64,000 bases of DNA from Kiritimatiellia bacterium (lineage in GTDB: Bacteria; Verrucomicrobiota; Kiritimatiellia; UBA8416; JADHWI01): contig JASLPY010000007.1 in NCBI GenBank assembly GCA_030744755.1, positions 54,733-118,732 on the forward strand. The letters are read 5' to 3'. The notes under the pieces were generated by a model. That model saw nothing but the letters and a program-made list of their open reading frames with translations. It ran no database searches and was not told the DNA's origin. This document shows positions 24,123 through 33,211 of the stretch, in pieces. The translations under genes and the position numbers were made by a program. How positions within the stretch are numbered: the stretch's first letter is position 1; each line of letters opens with the position of its first letter.

Positions 24123-24932
24123 TCACTTGGAGTTTCGCTCGAGGATCCAGGTGTTCCGGAAACGCACATCCTGGCCGTGCTCCTGGAGTTTGAGACCCTC
24201 CGGGCTCGGGCTGACCTTGACTCCTCCATTCGCTTTCTTTATCGGGACGTTGTCATGTACCTTGACCCCGTTCCACCAGACGGTTGCGTGTGCCGGCTCG
24301 ATGCACTTGTTGTCTTCCCAGCGCGCGGCAATGAATATGAAATGGAATGCGTGCCACTCGCCGTTCGGGCGCCAGGCGTTCGCATCCGGCACGTGCTCCA
24401 TGCAGAACGCACCTATGCCATGCCCGCCGATCTTCCAGTTGTAGGGATCAGCCACATCCTTGCCTTTGGGTGATTCAATCTGGATCTCGTACCTGTTTTG
24501 CAGATACACGCCGCTGTTGGCGTATCCCTCAGACTTGCCGTCGTCGCGCTTACCCATCAGCACGAACTCAACATGACCTTCGAAGTCGGTGTATTTCTTT
24601 TTCGTGACGAGATCATGCGTGCCCCAGCGTTTGCCGCCGTTGGTCATCAGAACCTTACCGCCGCCCGTCGGGCTGTCGACCAGCGACCAAGTGATTGATC
24701 TCGTGCCGTCAGGCCACATCTCCCAATTGTCCTCGATCGACTTCTGTGTACCGTCAAACGGTTCGTCCGCGCCTTGCGGGGCAACGATGCCGATATCTTT
24801 CGTTTTGTCATAACCTTTCGGTCTGGCCTTGTCAGGTTCATCTGCTTTCTTCTCTGGCGCCGACACAGCTGAGAAGACGAATGTCGCCATGGCCATCACG
24901 CCAACGATTACCCTGCTTGTTCTGGATGTCAT
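24123..24932 (-). CDS. Exported DUF1080 (3-keto-disaccharide hydrolase-like) protein
   Basis: The protein has 269 residues from ATG 24932, which has GGAGG about ten bases upstream; a start at 24986 would add a charged leader. The signal peptide is MTSRTSRVIVGVMAMATFVF with cleavage near SAVSA. The jelly-roll DUF1080 domain is recognised by KKYTDFEGHVEFVLMGKRDD, YANSGVYLQNRYEIQIES, GAFCMEHVPDANAWRPNGEWHAF (given as spaced blocks) and the ending VRFRNTWILERNSK. Some family members hydrolyse 3-keto-glucosides; most are uncharacterised secreted glycan enzymes of PVC bacteria. It is the only minus-strand gene in the sulfatase locus. Confidence 0.8.
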   Translation of the reverse strand: MTSRTSRVIVGVMAMATFVFSAVSAPEKKADEPDKARPKGYDKTKDIGIVAPQGADEPFDGTQKSIEDNWEMWPDGTRSITWSLVDSPTGGGKVLMTNGGKRWGTHDLVTKKKYTDFEGHVEFVLMGKRDDGKSEGYANSGVYLQNRYEIQIESPKGKDVADPYNWKIGGHGIGAFCMEHVPDANAWRPNGEWHAFHFIFIAARWEDNKCIEPAHATVWWNGVKVHDNVPIKKANGGVKVSPSPEGLKLQEHGQDVRFRNTWILERNSK

Positions 24933-25334
24933 GCTCTGGTGCCTCCATTTTGCTTTGCTGATGTACTTCATATTGCGGTCAGGCAAGGTCCCGATCTACC
25001 AAACTGGATGCTGAACCTGCTTCATTACTAGGAAAACGGTTACAGGACAAGACTGAACCGCTTCCAGTTGCCGATTTGGCAACGTATACCCCTGGTTTTT
25101 CAGCCGGTCACATCATAGGGCATGACTGAGAGATGTCCATAGTCAAGATACGTGTCGGATATCACGGCGGGGCGTCCTGATGTCGACGGCGCAGTTTCGC
25201 ATTCCAAGTGCCGTCTGAGTAGAATATATCATTGACACCCATACGCCGCGGCTAACAGTATCTCCAGAGGAGAGGCTTTTGCAGGAGGAGTCCTGACGTC
25301 TGAATGGATACACAGCTAAAAGAAAGGAAGAACA
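24933..25334. other. Divergent intergenic region
   Basis: About 400 bases between the divergent DUF1080 and CMD-family genes. A TTGACA at 25232-25237 could be a -35 element for the rightward gene but no good -10 follows at 17 bases. Nothing else stands out. Confidence 0.35.
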
Positions 25335-25664
25335 ATGACAGAAGAAAACGAAAAGAGACTTCCGAGGCACTATGTATCCTTGAGGAGTGAGTACCCGAAG
25401 GTATGCGCTGCACTTGAAGGGCTTGGTACGGCAGTACGGGAAGCTGGTCCTCTTGATCTCAAAACGGGGCACCTGATCCAGCTTGCCGGGGCAGCCACGA
25501 ATCGCTCAGAGGGCTCTGTTCACAGTCACGTGAGACGGGCCCTTGAGGCAGGTGCAACACTAGAAGAAATCCGACATGCTGTGATCCTTCTCAGCAGCAC
25601 AATCGGCTTTCCCGCAGTTGCCGCGACGCTAAGCTGGATCGATGAGGTGTTGGACAAGAGTTAA
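25335..25664 (+). CDS. Carboxymuconolactone-decarboxylase-fold protein lacking the CxxC motif
   Basis: The protein has 109 residues. KTGHLIQLAGAATNRSEGSV followed by HSHVRRALEAGATLEEIRHA and VILLSSTIGFPAVAATLSWI is the helical CMD/AhpD-like fold. Redox-active AhpD proteins carry CxxC ahead of the His; here the position reads SEGSVHSH with no Cys at all, so peroxidase-type chemistry is unlikely. Cys-less relatives of this length are common and mostly of unknown function. An AAAGGAAG site precedes the ATG. The next small secreted gene starts 25 bases downstream. Confidence 0.75.
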   Translation: MTEENEKRLPRHYVSLRSEYPKVCAALEGLGTAVREAGPLDLKTGHLIQLAGAATNRSEGSVHSHVRRALEAGATLEEIRHAVILLSSTIGFPAVAATLSWIDEVLDKS

Positions 25665-25689
25665 CGTCGGACCAAAGGAGTCGACAACC

Positions 25690-25875
25690 ATGACGCAAGC
25701 TCTGAGCCTTGTGATGCTTGTGTGGGCGTTGTCGGCCGTAACTATCACGCAGGCGGCGCAGTCCCCGGAGGAGCAGCCCCTGCGCCTGGCCGTCGTTGTT
25801 GAGAAGAACGGAAAGCGACGGATCAAGGGACAGGTAGGTAGACCCTGTCCAAAAAGGGGTGAAGTACTGAAATGA
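25690..25875 (+). pseudogene. Truncated exported protein, cut by a palindromic element
   Basis: An AAAGGAG site precedes ATG 25690. The frame encodes a signal peptide (MTQALSLVMLVWALSAVTIT, cleavage after QAA) and only about 25 further genuine residues (PLRLAVVVEKNGKRRIKGQV). From 25840 on, the codons belong to the inverted-repeat element that runs to 26040, and the frame stops at 25873. The gene therefore looks like the 5' stub of a longer exported protein interrupted by that element. The missing part was not found downstream, where the next gene starts at 26287. Confidence 0.55.
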
Positions 25876-26040
25876 TTGGAAACACTCGCTGGAGTGCGGC
25901 GGGCCTCCGCCGCTATGGAGTAAAAGATGTGAATAAACGTGACAGAATTGAACGAAGTTCTCACTGTCGCATGCAAACGCACTGGCATTGCGCGGCCGGC
26001 GGAGGCCCGCCGGGCTCCAGAACCCTTTCGGATGGGGTCT
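25840..26040. repeat. Palindromic MITE-like element, 201 bp
   Basis: The outer arms AGACCCTGTCCAAAAAGGGG (25840-25860) and ACCCTTTCGGATGGGGTCT (26022-26040) are imperfect inverted repeats. The inner arms 25889-25912 (CTGGAGTGCGGCGGGCCTCC GCCG) and 25997-26020 match with two mismatches in 24. The centre holds TGACAGAATTGAACGAAGTT and no coding frame. The element starts inside the frame of the preceding exported protein. It is the right size for a non-autonomous mobile element. Confidence 0.65.
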
Positions 26041-26286
26041 AGATAGTGAATAGATGACGCTCCCAGAACACCTCCCGTACGCTGGATTCGTGCGCCTACA
26101 ACGCTATGCGTAGCATTGCGGGCAGGCCAGAATCCAGACTCCATCGGCTCGGCCCCTTCACACCTCGGAATCCTCACGGATCCCGCTACCTGGGACCGAG
26201 GAGTCAGGGATCGACATTTCTAAAGGGATTTGCAACTTTCTACCTGTCCCCATATTCTGAACTGAAAACATGTGCGGAGATTGATT

Positions 26287-27678
26287 GTGAATAGAATCGT
26301 ATCGATTACGTTCAGGCCTGTTCTGATGCTTGCGGCTTCTTCTTTGATAATAGGGTTATGTTCCGGGTGCGGGAGCAAGAAGCCGGCAAAACCAGGGAAA
26401 GAGGAAGTCAAAGACGATCAGAAGGCAATTGTGGAAGATGAGCCTGCTCCTATCGTACCTGTCCCCGGCAAAGAGGGGTGGGATGATCTTGATCCTGTTG
26501 AAGCTGATCCAGACGATTGGCCGTGGTGGCGCGGGCCTACGTTCAACAATGTGGCAAATGCCGACCAGGATCCGCCGGTGACGTGGAGTGAAACGGAGAA
26601 CATCAAGTGGAGCGTGGAACTGCCCGGGCGTGGGCATGGGACTCCCTGCGTTGTCGGCGACAGGATGTTTGTGCCGAGTGGGGACAGGAAGAAGCAGTTG
26701 ATATGGATGCTGTGTCTTGACCGCGAAACGGGGAAGCAGATATGGCAGAAAACGGTGACTCAGGGGAATACTGCCGAGAAACTGCATGATGACAATTCCT
26801 CCGCGTCGTCAACCCCTGCCTGTGACGGCGATCGGATCTTCTTTCCTTACCAGACCGATGACGCCGTCATGATGATCGCCATGGACATGGACGGTGAGGT
26901 CGTTTGGAACGAGAAGATATCCTGGTACTACACCGTACAGGGCTTTTCCCTGTCCCCCGTCATATACAAGTCCGCGGTTATCGTGAGCACGGACTCCAAG
27001 GGACCGAGTTGTCTCGCGGCGCTTCACCGCAAGACCGGAGAAGTGATATGGCGCGTTGCACGGCCCGGCGATCACGAGACTTACGCATCTCCCCTCGTTG
27101 CCAACATTGCGGGACGCGACCAGCTCATTATCATTGGCCCGGACAAGACACGGAGTTACGATCCGAACACCGGAGCATCCCTGTGGGAATGCGAAGGCCC
27201 GGCTCAGTTCAACACCGCTGTCGTAGCGTTCAGCAAGGACACAGTCTATTCGACCGGTGGATGGCCGGAACGGGCGCTTATGGCTATTCGTGGGGATGGT
27301 ACAGGCGATGTTACGGGTACACACCTGGTATGGAAGAGTGACAAGAAAGCGGGTTACGTTCCTTCACCATTGTATCACGACGGGTTCATATATGCCGCTG
27401 CCGACAAGGGCCTGATGCGGTGTTACGACGCGGCTGAGGGAACGGTGGTGTGGGAGAAGAAGCTTGGAACCCTTTTCTATTCCTCACCTGTCCTGGTGGG
27501 TGACAAGATATATGTGTTCGACAGGAAGAAAGGGTCATGCTTTGTCATGAAGACTGGCCGGGAATATGAACTGCTGGCCGAAAACAAGCTTCCCTATGGC
27601 GCATTCGCAACTCCTGTAATAACCCGGAGCCGCATTTATATAAGGACACTCGGCGATCTATACTGTATTGGCGAATGA
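26287..27678 (+). CDS. PQQ-like beta-propeller lipoprotein
   Basis: The protein has 463 residues from GTG 26287, chosen because GGAG lies seven bases ahead; a GTG at 26272 is an alternative. The signal peptide ends in a lipobox-like LCSGC, so the mature Cys is probably lipidated. After a charged linker, DDWPWWRGPTFNNVA begins the propeller typical of PVC 'PQQ-binding-like' proteins. Repeated blades read LDRETGKQIWQKTV, LHRKTGEVIWRVAR, YDPNTGASLWECEG and YDAAEGTVVWEKKL. No PQQ-ligand residues could be confirmed. These proteins usually act as binding or scaffold domains; an outer-membrane role next to sulfatases is inferred. Confidence 0.8.
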   Translation: MNRIVSITFRPVLMLAASSLIIGLCSGCGSKKPAKPGKEEVKDDQKAIVEDEPAPIVPVPGKEGWDDLDPVEADPDDWPWWRGPTFNNVANADQDPPVTWSETENIKWSVELPGRGHGTPCVVGDRMFVPSGDRKKQLIWMLCLDRETGKQIWQKTVTQGNTAEKLHDDNSSASSTPACDGDRIFFPYQTDDAVMMIAMDMDGEVVWNEKISWYYTVQGFSLSPVIYKSAVIVSTDSKGPSCLAALHRKTGEVIWRVARPGDHETYASPLVANIAGRDQLIIIGPDKTRSYDPNTGASLWECEGPAQFNTAVVAFSKDTVYSTGGWPERALMAIRGDGTGDVTGTHLVWKSDKKAGYVPSPLYHDGFIYAAADKGLMRCYDAAEGTVVWEKKLGTLFYSSPVLVGDKIYVFDRKKGSCFVMKTGREYELLAENKLPYGAFATPVITRSRIYIRTLGDLYCIGE

Positions 27679-27780
27679 ATAGTCAGAATGGGAGGGGTAG
27701 CGCCTGCCCGGCACCGTGCTTGCTCTGGTGCTGGGGCCTCGCTGCCCGCAGACGCCGAGGAAAGCTTTTAGGAGAATTCA

Positions 27781-29154
27781 ATGAAGAAGACAACATATGC
27801 TTTGCTTGCGTCATTGTTCTGCGCTACATGCTTTTCCCTCTCCATCAGAATCTCAGCGGCTGCCCCGGTTCCCGGAAGCCCCAACATCATATTCATCATG
27901 GCCGATGACCTGGGATATGGAGATCTAGGCTGCTACGGCCAGGAACTCATCCAGACTCCACACATTGACAAGCTCGCGAAGGAAGGACTGCGCTTTACTC
28001 AGTGCTACGCGGGATCGACCGTCTGCGCACCGTCCCGCAGCGTTCTCATGACAGGCCAACATACCGGTCACACAACTGTACGTGGAAACTTCGGCAAAGG
28101 CGGTGTCAGAGGGTTGGGCGGAGGCTCAGGCAGAGTTCCATTGAACAAGAACGACATCACTGTCGCAGAGGTACTTAAACAAGTAGGATACGTGACCGGC
28201 ATGACTGGAAAATGGGGACTTGGTGAGCCGGGGACAGCTGGCGAACCCAACAGCCAGGGATTCGATGAATGGTTTGGCTACCTTAACCAGAGACGCGCAC
28301 ACACGTACTACCCAACATTCATATGGCGTAATCGCGAACGCGTTCCACTGGAGGGAAACACCGGAAAAGAGAAGACACAGTACACGCACGACATGTTCAC
28401 GGAGTTTGCGCTGGAATTCGTCCGAAAGTACCATGAGAAGCCTTTCTTCCTGTACATGCCGTACTGCATACCACATGCCAAATACGAGATTCCAAGTACG
28501 GAGCCGTACTCCGACAGGCCATGGAAGAAAGACGAGAAGGTTCACGCCGCCATGGTGACCCGGATGGATCGGGACATAGGGAGCCTGATGGCCCTGCTCA
28601 AAGAGCTGAAGATTGATCAGAACACGATTGTCTTCTTCTGCTCGGACAATGGCGCCGCCAGACGATGGGAAGGGCGATTCGACAGCAGTGGCGAGTTGCG
28701 GGGCCACAAGCGCGATATGTACGAAGGCGGAATTAGAACGCCGATGATAGCACGTTGGCCCAGCCGAATTAAGGCGGGCTCCGAGAGCGATCTGGTTTGG
28801 TATTTCGCCGATGTGCTGCCGACACTGGCGGAACTGGCTGGCGCGACCGCTCCGACAGGGATTGATGGAGTCAGCGTCGCCCCGGCACTCCTTGGCAATC
28901 AGCAGAATCTAGCGGAACGCTTTCTTTACTGGGAATTCTTCGAAGGTGGATTTAAGCAAGCCGTGCGCTGGGGCGATTGGAAAAGTGTCGTTAAGAAACC
29001 GGGACAGGGTAAGATGGAACTGTTTGATCTTTCAGAGGACATTGGTGAAACGCAGGATGTGGCCGCAGATCACCCGGACATCGTCGCCAGAATCAATGAC
29101 TACCTGAAGATTTCACGAACGGAATCCGAAGCGTTTCCAACCAAGAAGAAGTAA
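27781..29154 (+). CDS. Exported sulfatase (arylsulfatase A-like)
   Basis: The protein has 457 residues with AGGAGAATTC ahead of the ATG. The signal peptide covers about 27 residues (ALLASLFCATCFSLSIRIS). NIIFIMADDLGYGDLGCYGQ supplies the first metal ligands. The formylglycine motif contains Cys82 in VCAPSRSVLMTGQHTGHT. TGKWGLGEPGT, FFCSDNGAARRWEG and a C-terminal KSVVKKPGQGKMELFDLSED complete the S1 signature. It lies 102 bases after the PQQ lipoprotein and 14 bases before the next sulfatase, forming an operon with it. Confidence 0.92.
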   Translation: MKKTTYALLASLFCATCFSLSIRISAAAPVPGSPNIIFIMADDLGYGDLGCYGQELIQTPHIDKLAKEGLRFTQCYAGSTVCAPSRSVLMTGQHTGHTTVRGNFGKGGVRGLGGGSGRVPLNKNDITVAEVLKQVGYVTGMTGKWGLGEPGTAGEPNSQGFDEWFGYLNQRRAHTYYPTFIWRNRERVPLEGNTGKEKTQYTHDMFTEFALEFVRKYHEKPFFLYMPYCIPHAKYEIPSTEPYSDRPWKKDEKVHAAMVTRMDRDIGSLMALLKELKIDQNTIVFFCSDNGAARRWEGRFDSSGELRGHKRDMYEGGIRTPMIARWPSRIKAGSESDLVWYFADVLPTLAELAGATAPTGIDGVSVAPALLGNQQNLAERFLYWEFFEGGFKQAVRWGDWKSVVKKPGQGKMELFDLSEDIGETQDVAADHPDIVARINDYLKISRTESEAFPTKKK

Positions 29155-29168
29155 GGAACAGGAAAACA

Positions 29169-30533
29169 ATGAAACAGAATCAATTCGAACGCAGCAGCTT
29201 TCTGAAAAGGACTACGGTACTGGCTTTGGCGCTGACCCTCACCGGCCCCCTAATGGCAGAAGATACCGAGCGAACAGCCAAACCGAACATAATACTGATC
29301 ATGGCGGACGATCTGGGTTACGAGTGTATCGGAGCCCATGGCGGGACGTCTTACAAGACGCCCGTTCTGGACAACCTTGCCAGGACCGGGGTCCGTTTCG
29401 ACCATTGCTATTCACAGCCCCTCTGCACTCCTTCTCGCGTACAGATTATGACTGGGATCTACAATGTGCGCAATTACGTGAGATTCGGCCTTCTGGATAG
29501 AGGACAGACGACGTTTGCGCATTTGCTGAAGAAAAATGGCTATACAACATGCGTGGCCGGCAAATGGCAACTGGGCAGAGATCTTGATGCCGCAAATCAC
29601 TTTGGATTCGACGAATCCTGCCTGTGGCAGCACTTGCGTGGTCGCGCAGGCAAGAATGGGCACGATTCGCGCTATCCTAATCCGCAACTGGAAATCAACG
29701 GCAAACCGGTTGATTACAGCAATGGCGAGTACGGCCCGGATGTCGTCAGCGATTACATCTGCCAGTTCATGGAGAGAAACAAGGAGAAGCCGTTCCTGGT
29801 CTATTATCCCATGATCCTGACACATTGCCCGTTCATACCAACGCCGGACTCGGCGGACTGGGATCCGAAAAGCCCCGGCTCGAAATCCTACAAAGGAGAC
29901 GCAAAGTACTTCGGTGACATGGTCACGCACATGGATAAGATTATCGGCAAGCTTGCGACCAAGCTTGACGAACTGGGCATCAGGGAAAACACCCTTCTAC
30001 TCTTCACCGGCGACAACGGAACGGATAAGCCCGTTGTCTCCCAAATGGGTAACCGGAAAGTGGCCGGAGCTAAGGGCTCCATGACAGATGGCGGAACTCA
30101 CGTACCATTCATCGCTTCCTGGCCGGGAGTCACACCCACAGGCAAGGTCTGCAACGACCTGGTGGATTTCAGTGATTTCCTCCCCACGCTGTGTGAGACC
30201 GCGGGTGCAACCATTCCCTCGGAACTTGAAATTGACGGCAGGAGCTTTCTCCCCCAGTTGCAGGGAAAGAAGGGCAACCCCCGCGAATGGATCTACTGCT
30301 GGTATGCCAGGGACGGCAAGGGTGGAAGGGACTGGACAAGGAACCAGCGCTACAAGCTGTATCGCAGCGGCCAGTTCTATGACATCAGCAGAGATGTTCT
30401 GGAGAAGAAGCCTCTGGACGATCTGTCTGCGGAAACGGAACGGATTCGCGCCATGCTGCAGAAGGCCCTCGACAGCTACGAGAAAGCGCGACCGGCCGGA
30501 TTGCAGACGGTGAAGAAGAAAAAGAAGGGTTAG
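29169..30533 (+). CDS. Exported sulfatase, paralogue 1 of a pair
   Basis: The protein has 454 residues; an AAGGAACAGG site precedes the ATG. The N-terminus MKQNQFERSSFLKRTTVLAL is a long signal peptide, cleavage near LMA (residue 30). IILIMADDLGYECIGAHGGT, Cys86 in LCTPSRVQIMTGIYNVRNY, VAGKWQLGRDLD and LFTGDNGTDKP are the family blocks. GGTSY and the GKWQL block are shared with the sulfatase at 31963, marking the two as close paralogues. The C-terminus is Lys-rich (TVKKKKKG). Confidence 0.92.
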   Translation: MKQNQFERSSFLKRTTVLALALTLTGPLMAEDTERTAKPNIILIMADDLGYECIGAHGGTSYKTPVLDNLARTGVRFDHCYSQPLCTPSRVQIMTGIYNVRNYVRFGLLDRGQTTFAHLLKKNGYTTCVAGKWQLGRDLDAANHFGFDESCLWQHLRGRAGKNGHDSRYPNPQLEINGKPVDYSNGEYGPDVVSDYICQFMERNKEKPFLVYYPMILTHCPFIPTPDSADWDPKSPGSKSYKGDAKYFGDMVTHMDKIIGKLATKLDELGIRENTLLLFTGDNGTDKPVVSQMGNRKVAGAKGSMTDGGTHVPFIASWPGVTPTGKVCNDLVDFSDFLPTLCETAGATIPSELEIDGRSFLPQLQGKKGNPREWIYCWYARDGKGGRDWTRNQRYKLYRSGQFYDISRDVLEKKPLDDLSAETERIRAMLQKALDSYEKARPAGLQTVKKKKKG

Positions 30534-30647
30534 CGAACAACAGCTTCCGGAGGACGGGACACCTGGAAGGGCATCACATTTGAGCGCAACGGCATAGCCA
30601 AAGAACCTTGGCGCCGCTCATAGGAACGGGGTCTGGGAGAAGATGTA

Positions 30648-31895
30648 ATGAATACTGAATTCCATGGTTTGCTTCTATCGATTGCTTCATGTGCGCTGAT
30701 TGCAGCGTCACACTGTTCTGCAAAAGACAGCGGGACGGAGGAGAAGGCCTGGAACCGCCACATCATCGATGCTTCCTCGCGCGGTGCTGACGGGGAGAGG
30801 CTCCAGGACGTCAACAAGGACGGACTCCTTGACGTAACCACCGGATGGGAAGAGGGCGGCATTACTCGTGTATACATTCATCCGGGATACGAGAAAGTGA
30901 AAGAAAACTGGCCGGCGGTTACAGTGGGCCAGACGAAATCTGTCGAGGATGCCGTTTTCTGTGATCTGGACAACGATGGCGCCGTTGATGTTATCAGCAG
31001 CTGCGAGGGCGGAACAAAGTGCGTGTTTGTTCACTGGGCTCCAAAACAGCCCGCAGACTACCTGAGACCCGATGCATGGAAGATGGATGCATTTCCCGCT
31101 ACGAAGAACAAGACATCCTGGATGTTTGCGCTTCCGATGCAGATAGATGGAAAACATGGCAGCGACATAGTCATAGCTTCGAAAAGCAAGGGTGCCATGG
31201 TCGCATGGCTGCAGGCGCCTGCCGACCCCCGTGAGATGGGTGCGTGGAAGCTCCGGCAACTCTACAGCGCTGGCTGGATCATGTCGCTGGCTCCGGTCGA
31301 TGTTGATTCCGACGGCGATCTCGACGTCGTCATTTCTGATCGTAAAGGGAAGACCTCTGGAGCCCTTTGGATGGAAAACCCGGGACCGAAAGCCGCAGAG
31401 GGCGACTGGCCCGAACACCGCATTGGCGCTTCCTCGCTCGAAATCATGTTTCTCGACGTGGTCGACCTGGATAGCGATGGCCGCAGGGATGTCGTTGCTG
31501 CTGTAAAACAGAGCGGAATTCACTGGTTCAAACAACCGGTCGATCCAACGAAGCCATGGCCCGGCCAGAATATAAAGGTCAAATACCCCGAAGGCATGGG
31601 AACCGGAAAAGGGGTTCGTGTGGGCGACATAGACGGCAACGGTAAGCTAGACATCGTTTACTCCTGTGAGAACGCAAGCCCTCCCAGGCGAGGAGTAGTG
31701 TGGCTAAGCTACAGCGACAAACCAACCGACGAGAATTGGACTACCCATGATATCAGCGGGCCGGAAGGAACCAAGTTCGATCGTATAGAACTGGTAGATC
31801 TGGATGGGGACGGTGACCTCGACGTAATGACATGTGAAGAACGCCACAAGAACAAGGGTCTTGGCCTGTTCTGGTACGAGAATCCACACCGTTAA
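30648..31895 (+). CDS. Exported FG-GAP / VCBS repeat protein
   Basis: The protein has 415 residues with GGAGAAGATG ahead of the ATG. A signal peptide ends near HCSA. Repeated calcium-binding-type loops D.D.DG..D occur: DVNKDGLLDVTTG, DLDNDGAVDVISS, DVDSDGDLDVVIS, DLDSDGRRDVVAA, DIDGNGKLDIVYS and DLDGDGDLDVMTC. Six such blades form a beta-propeller. Proteins of this kind are found throughout PVC genomes, often beside sulfatases, and are thought to bind polysaccharides or other proteins. It lies between two paralogous sulfatases. Confidence 0.8.
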   Translation: MNTEFHGLLLSIASCALIAASHCSAKDSGTEEKAWNRHIIDASSRGADGERLQDVNKDGLLDVTTGWEEGGITRVYIHPGYEKVKENWPAVTVGQTKSVEDAVFCDLDNDGAVDVISSCEGGTKCVFVHWAPKQPADYLRPDAWKMDAFPATKNKTSWMFALPMQIDGKHGSDIVIASKSKGAMVAWLQAPADPREMGAWKLRQLYSAGWIMSLAPVDVDSDGDLDVVISDRKGKTSGALWMENPGPKAAEGDWPEHRIGASSLEIMFLDVVDLDSDGRRDVVAAVKQSGIHWFKQPVDPTKPWPGQNIKVKYPEGMGTGKGVRVGDIDGNGKLDIVYSCENASPPRRGVVWLSYSDKPTDENWTTHDISGPEGTKFDRIELVDLDGDGDLDVMTCEERHKNKGLGLFWYENPHR

Positions 31896-31962
31896 GGTTT
31901 CTCAAGATCGCAAACGGCCTTGCCCAAAGACGGTGCAATGGGAGGGGCAGCGGTAGGGGTTA

Positions 31963-33180
31963 ATGAAGATTGTTCGGGCAGCAATAGTAGTTGGTCTGGC
32001 AGCCACGCAGTTGTCTGCCGCAACGGTGAAGACGGGGCAACGACCTAACATTCTTCTAATCATGGCCGATGATCTCGGTTACGAAACCCTTGGCTGCTAC
32101 GGCGGGACATCCTACTCGACACCCAACATCGATAAACTTGCGAAAGGCGGCATCCGGTTCGAGAACTGCCACAGCACGCCAAAATGCTCGCCGTCACGGG
32201 TCACCATAATGACCGGCCGGTATACCTTCCGCACAACCACCAAATGGGGACACATCCCGAATGACGAAGTGACTTTCGGTTCGATACTGGCCTCCGCCGG
32301 ATATAGGACGGCGCTGGCAGGCAAATGGCAGCTGGCACTTCTCAAGAACAACACTGCTCATGTTGCGCAGAAAGGATTCGAAGAAAGTTGCGTGTGGGCG
32401 TGGCATGAGGGCCCGCGCTACTGGAAGCCCAAGCTGTATCGAAACGACAAGATTATGAACGGCGTATCAGACCGTTACGGCCCGGATGTATTCGCCGAAT
32501 TCCTGGTGAACTTCATGGAGACCAGCAAAGACAGGCGATTCCTGGCCTACTACCCCATGTGCCTGACGCACTGGCCCAAGAAAGATGAACCCAAGGGGCC
32601 AAACGGCAAATGGGAGAAATTCGGGGAAATGGTTGAGAACATGGACGAGAAGGTTGGCCGGCTGGTAGTTGCCCTGGACGACCTGGGGCTAAGGGAAAGC
32701 ACCCTCATAATGTTCACGGCAGACAATGGTTCACCGAATAATGTCACCAGTCTCATGGGAGACATAAAGGTGAGGGGTGGCAAAGCCGGGCTTACCGATA
32801 CCGGAACTCACGTACCGCTGATAGCGAACTGGCCAGGTACTGCGCCGGCCGGCACGACCTGCGAAGACCTGGTAGACTTCAGCGATTTCATGCCGACCCT
32901 CGCTGAACTCACGGGGGGGGAATTGCCAAACGTAAAGATCGACGGCACCAGCTTTGCGCCGCAACTACTGGGAAGGAAAGGCACGCCCAGGGAGTGGATC
33001 TACACCGAGTACTCCGGCAAAGCCTGGGTCCGAACCAAGGAGTGGAAGTTGTACCGCAAAGGCAAACTCTTCAACATGAACAATGATCCGCTTGAGAAGT
33101 CGCCCGTCGAAAAGACGGCGGGTTCCCAGGAGATAAGGAATAGACTGCAATCCATACTGAACAGTCTCAAAGATGAATAG
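31963..33180 (+). CDS. Exported sulfatase, paralogue 2 of a pair
   Basis: The protein has 405 residues. The signal peptide MKIVRAAIVVGLAATQLSAA is short. NILLIMADDLGYETLGCYGG, Cys75 in KCSPSRVTIMTGRYTFRTTT, LAGKWQLALLKN and MFTADNGSPNNVTS are present. The segments YGGTSYSTPNIDKLAKGGIR and DLVDFSDFMPTLAELTG correspond closely to blocks in the sulfatase at 29169. The ending is short, without a further domain. It is the last plus-strand gene of the sulfatase locus and faces a convergent unknown gene 31 bases away. Confidence 0.92.
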   Translation: MKIVRAAIVVGLAATQLSAATVKTGQRPNILLIMADDLGYETLGCYGGTSYSTPNIDKLAKGGIRFENCHSTPKCSPSRVTIMTGRYTFRTTTKWGHIPNDEVTFGSILASAGYRTALAGKWQLALLKNNTAHVAQKGFEESCVWAWHEGPRYWKPKLYRNDKIMNGVSDRYGPDVFAEFLVNFMETSKDRRFLAYYPMCLTHWPKKDEPKGPNGKWEKFGEMVENMDEKVGRLVVALDDLGLRESTLIMFTADNGSPNNVTSLMGDIKVRGGKAGLTDTGTHVPLIANWPGTAPAGTTCEDLVDFSDFMPTLAELTGGELPNVKIDGTSFAPQLLGRKGTPREWIYTEYSGKAWVRTKEWKLYRKGKLFNMNNDPLEKSPVEKTAGSQEIRNRLQSILNSLKDE

Positions 33181-33211
33181 ACTTTCCGGCACCAGGAAAC
33201 TAACTGGAGAG

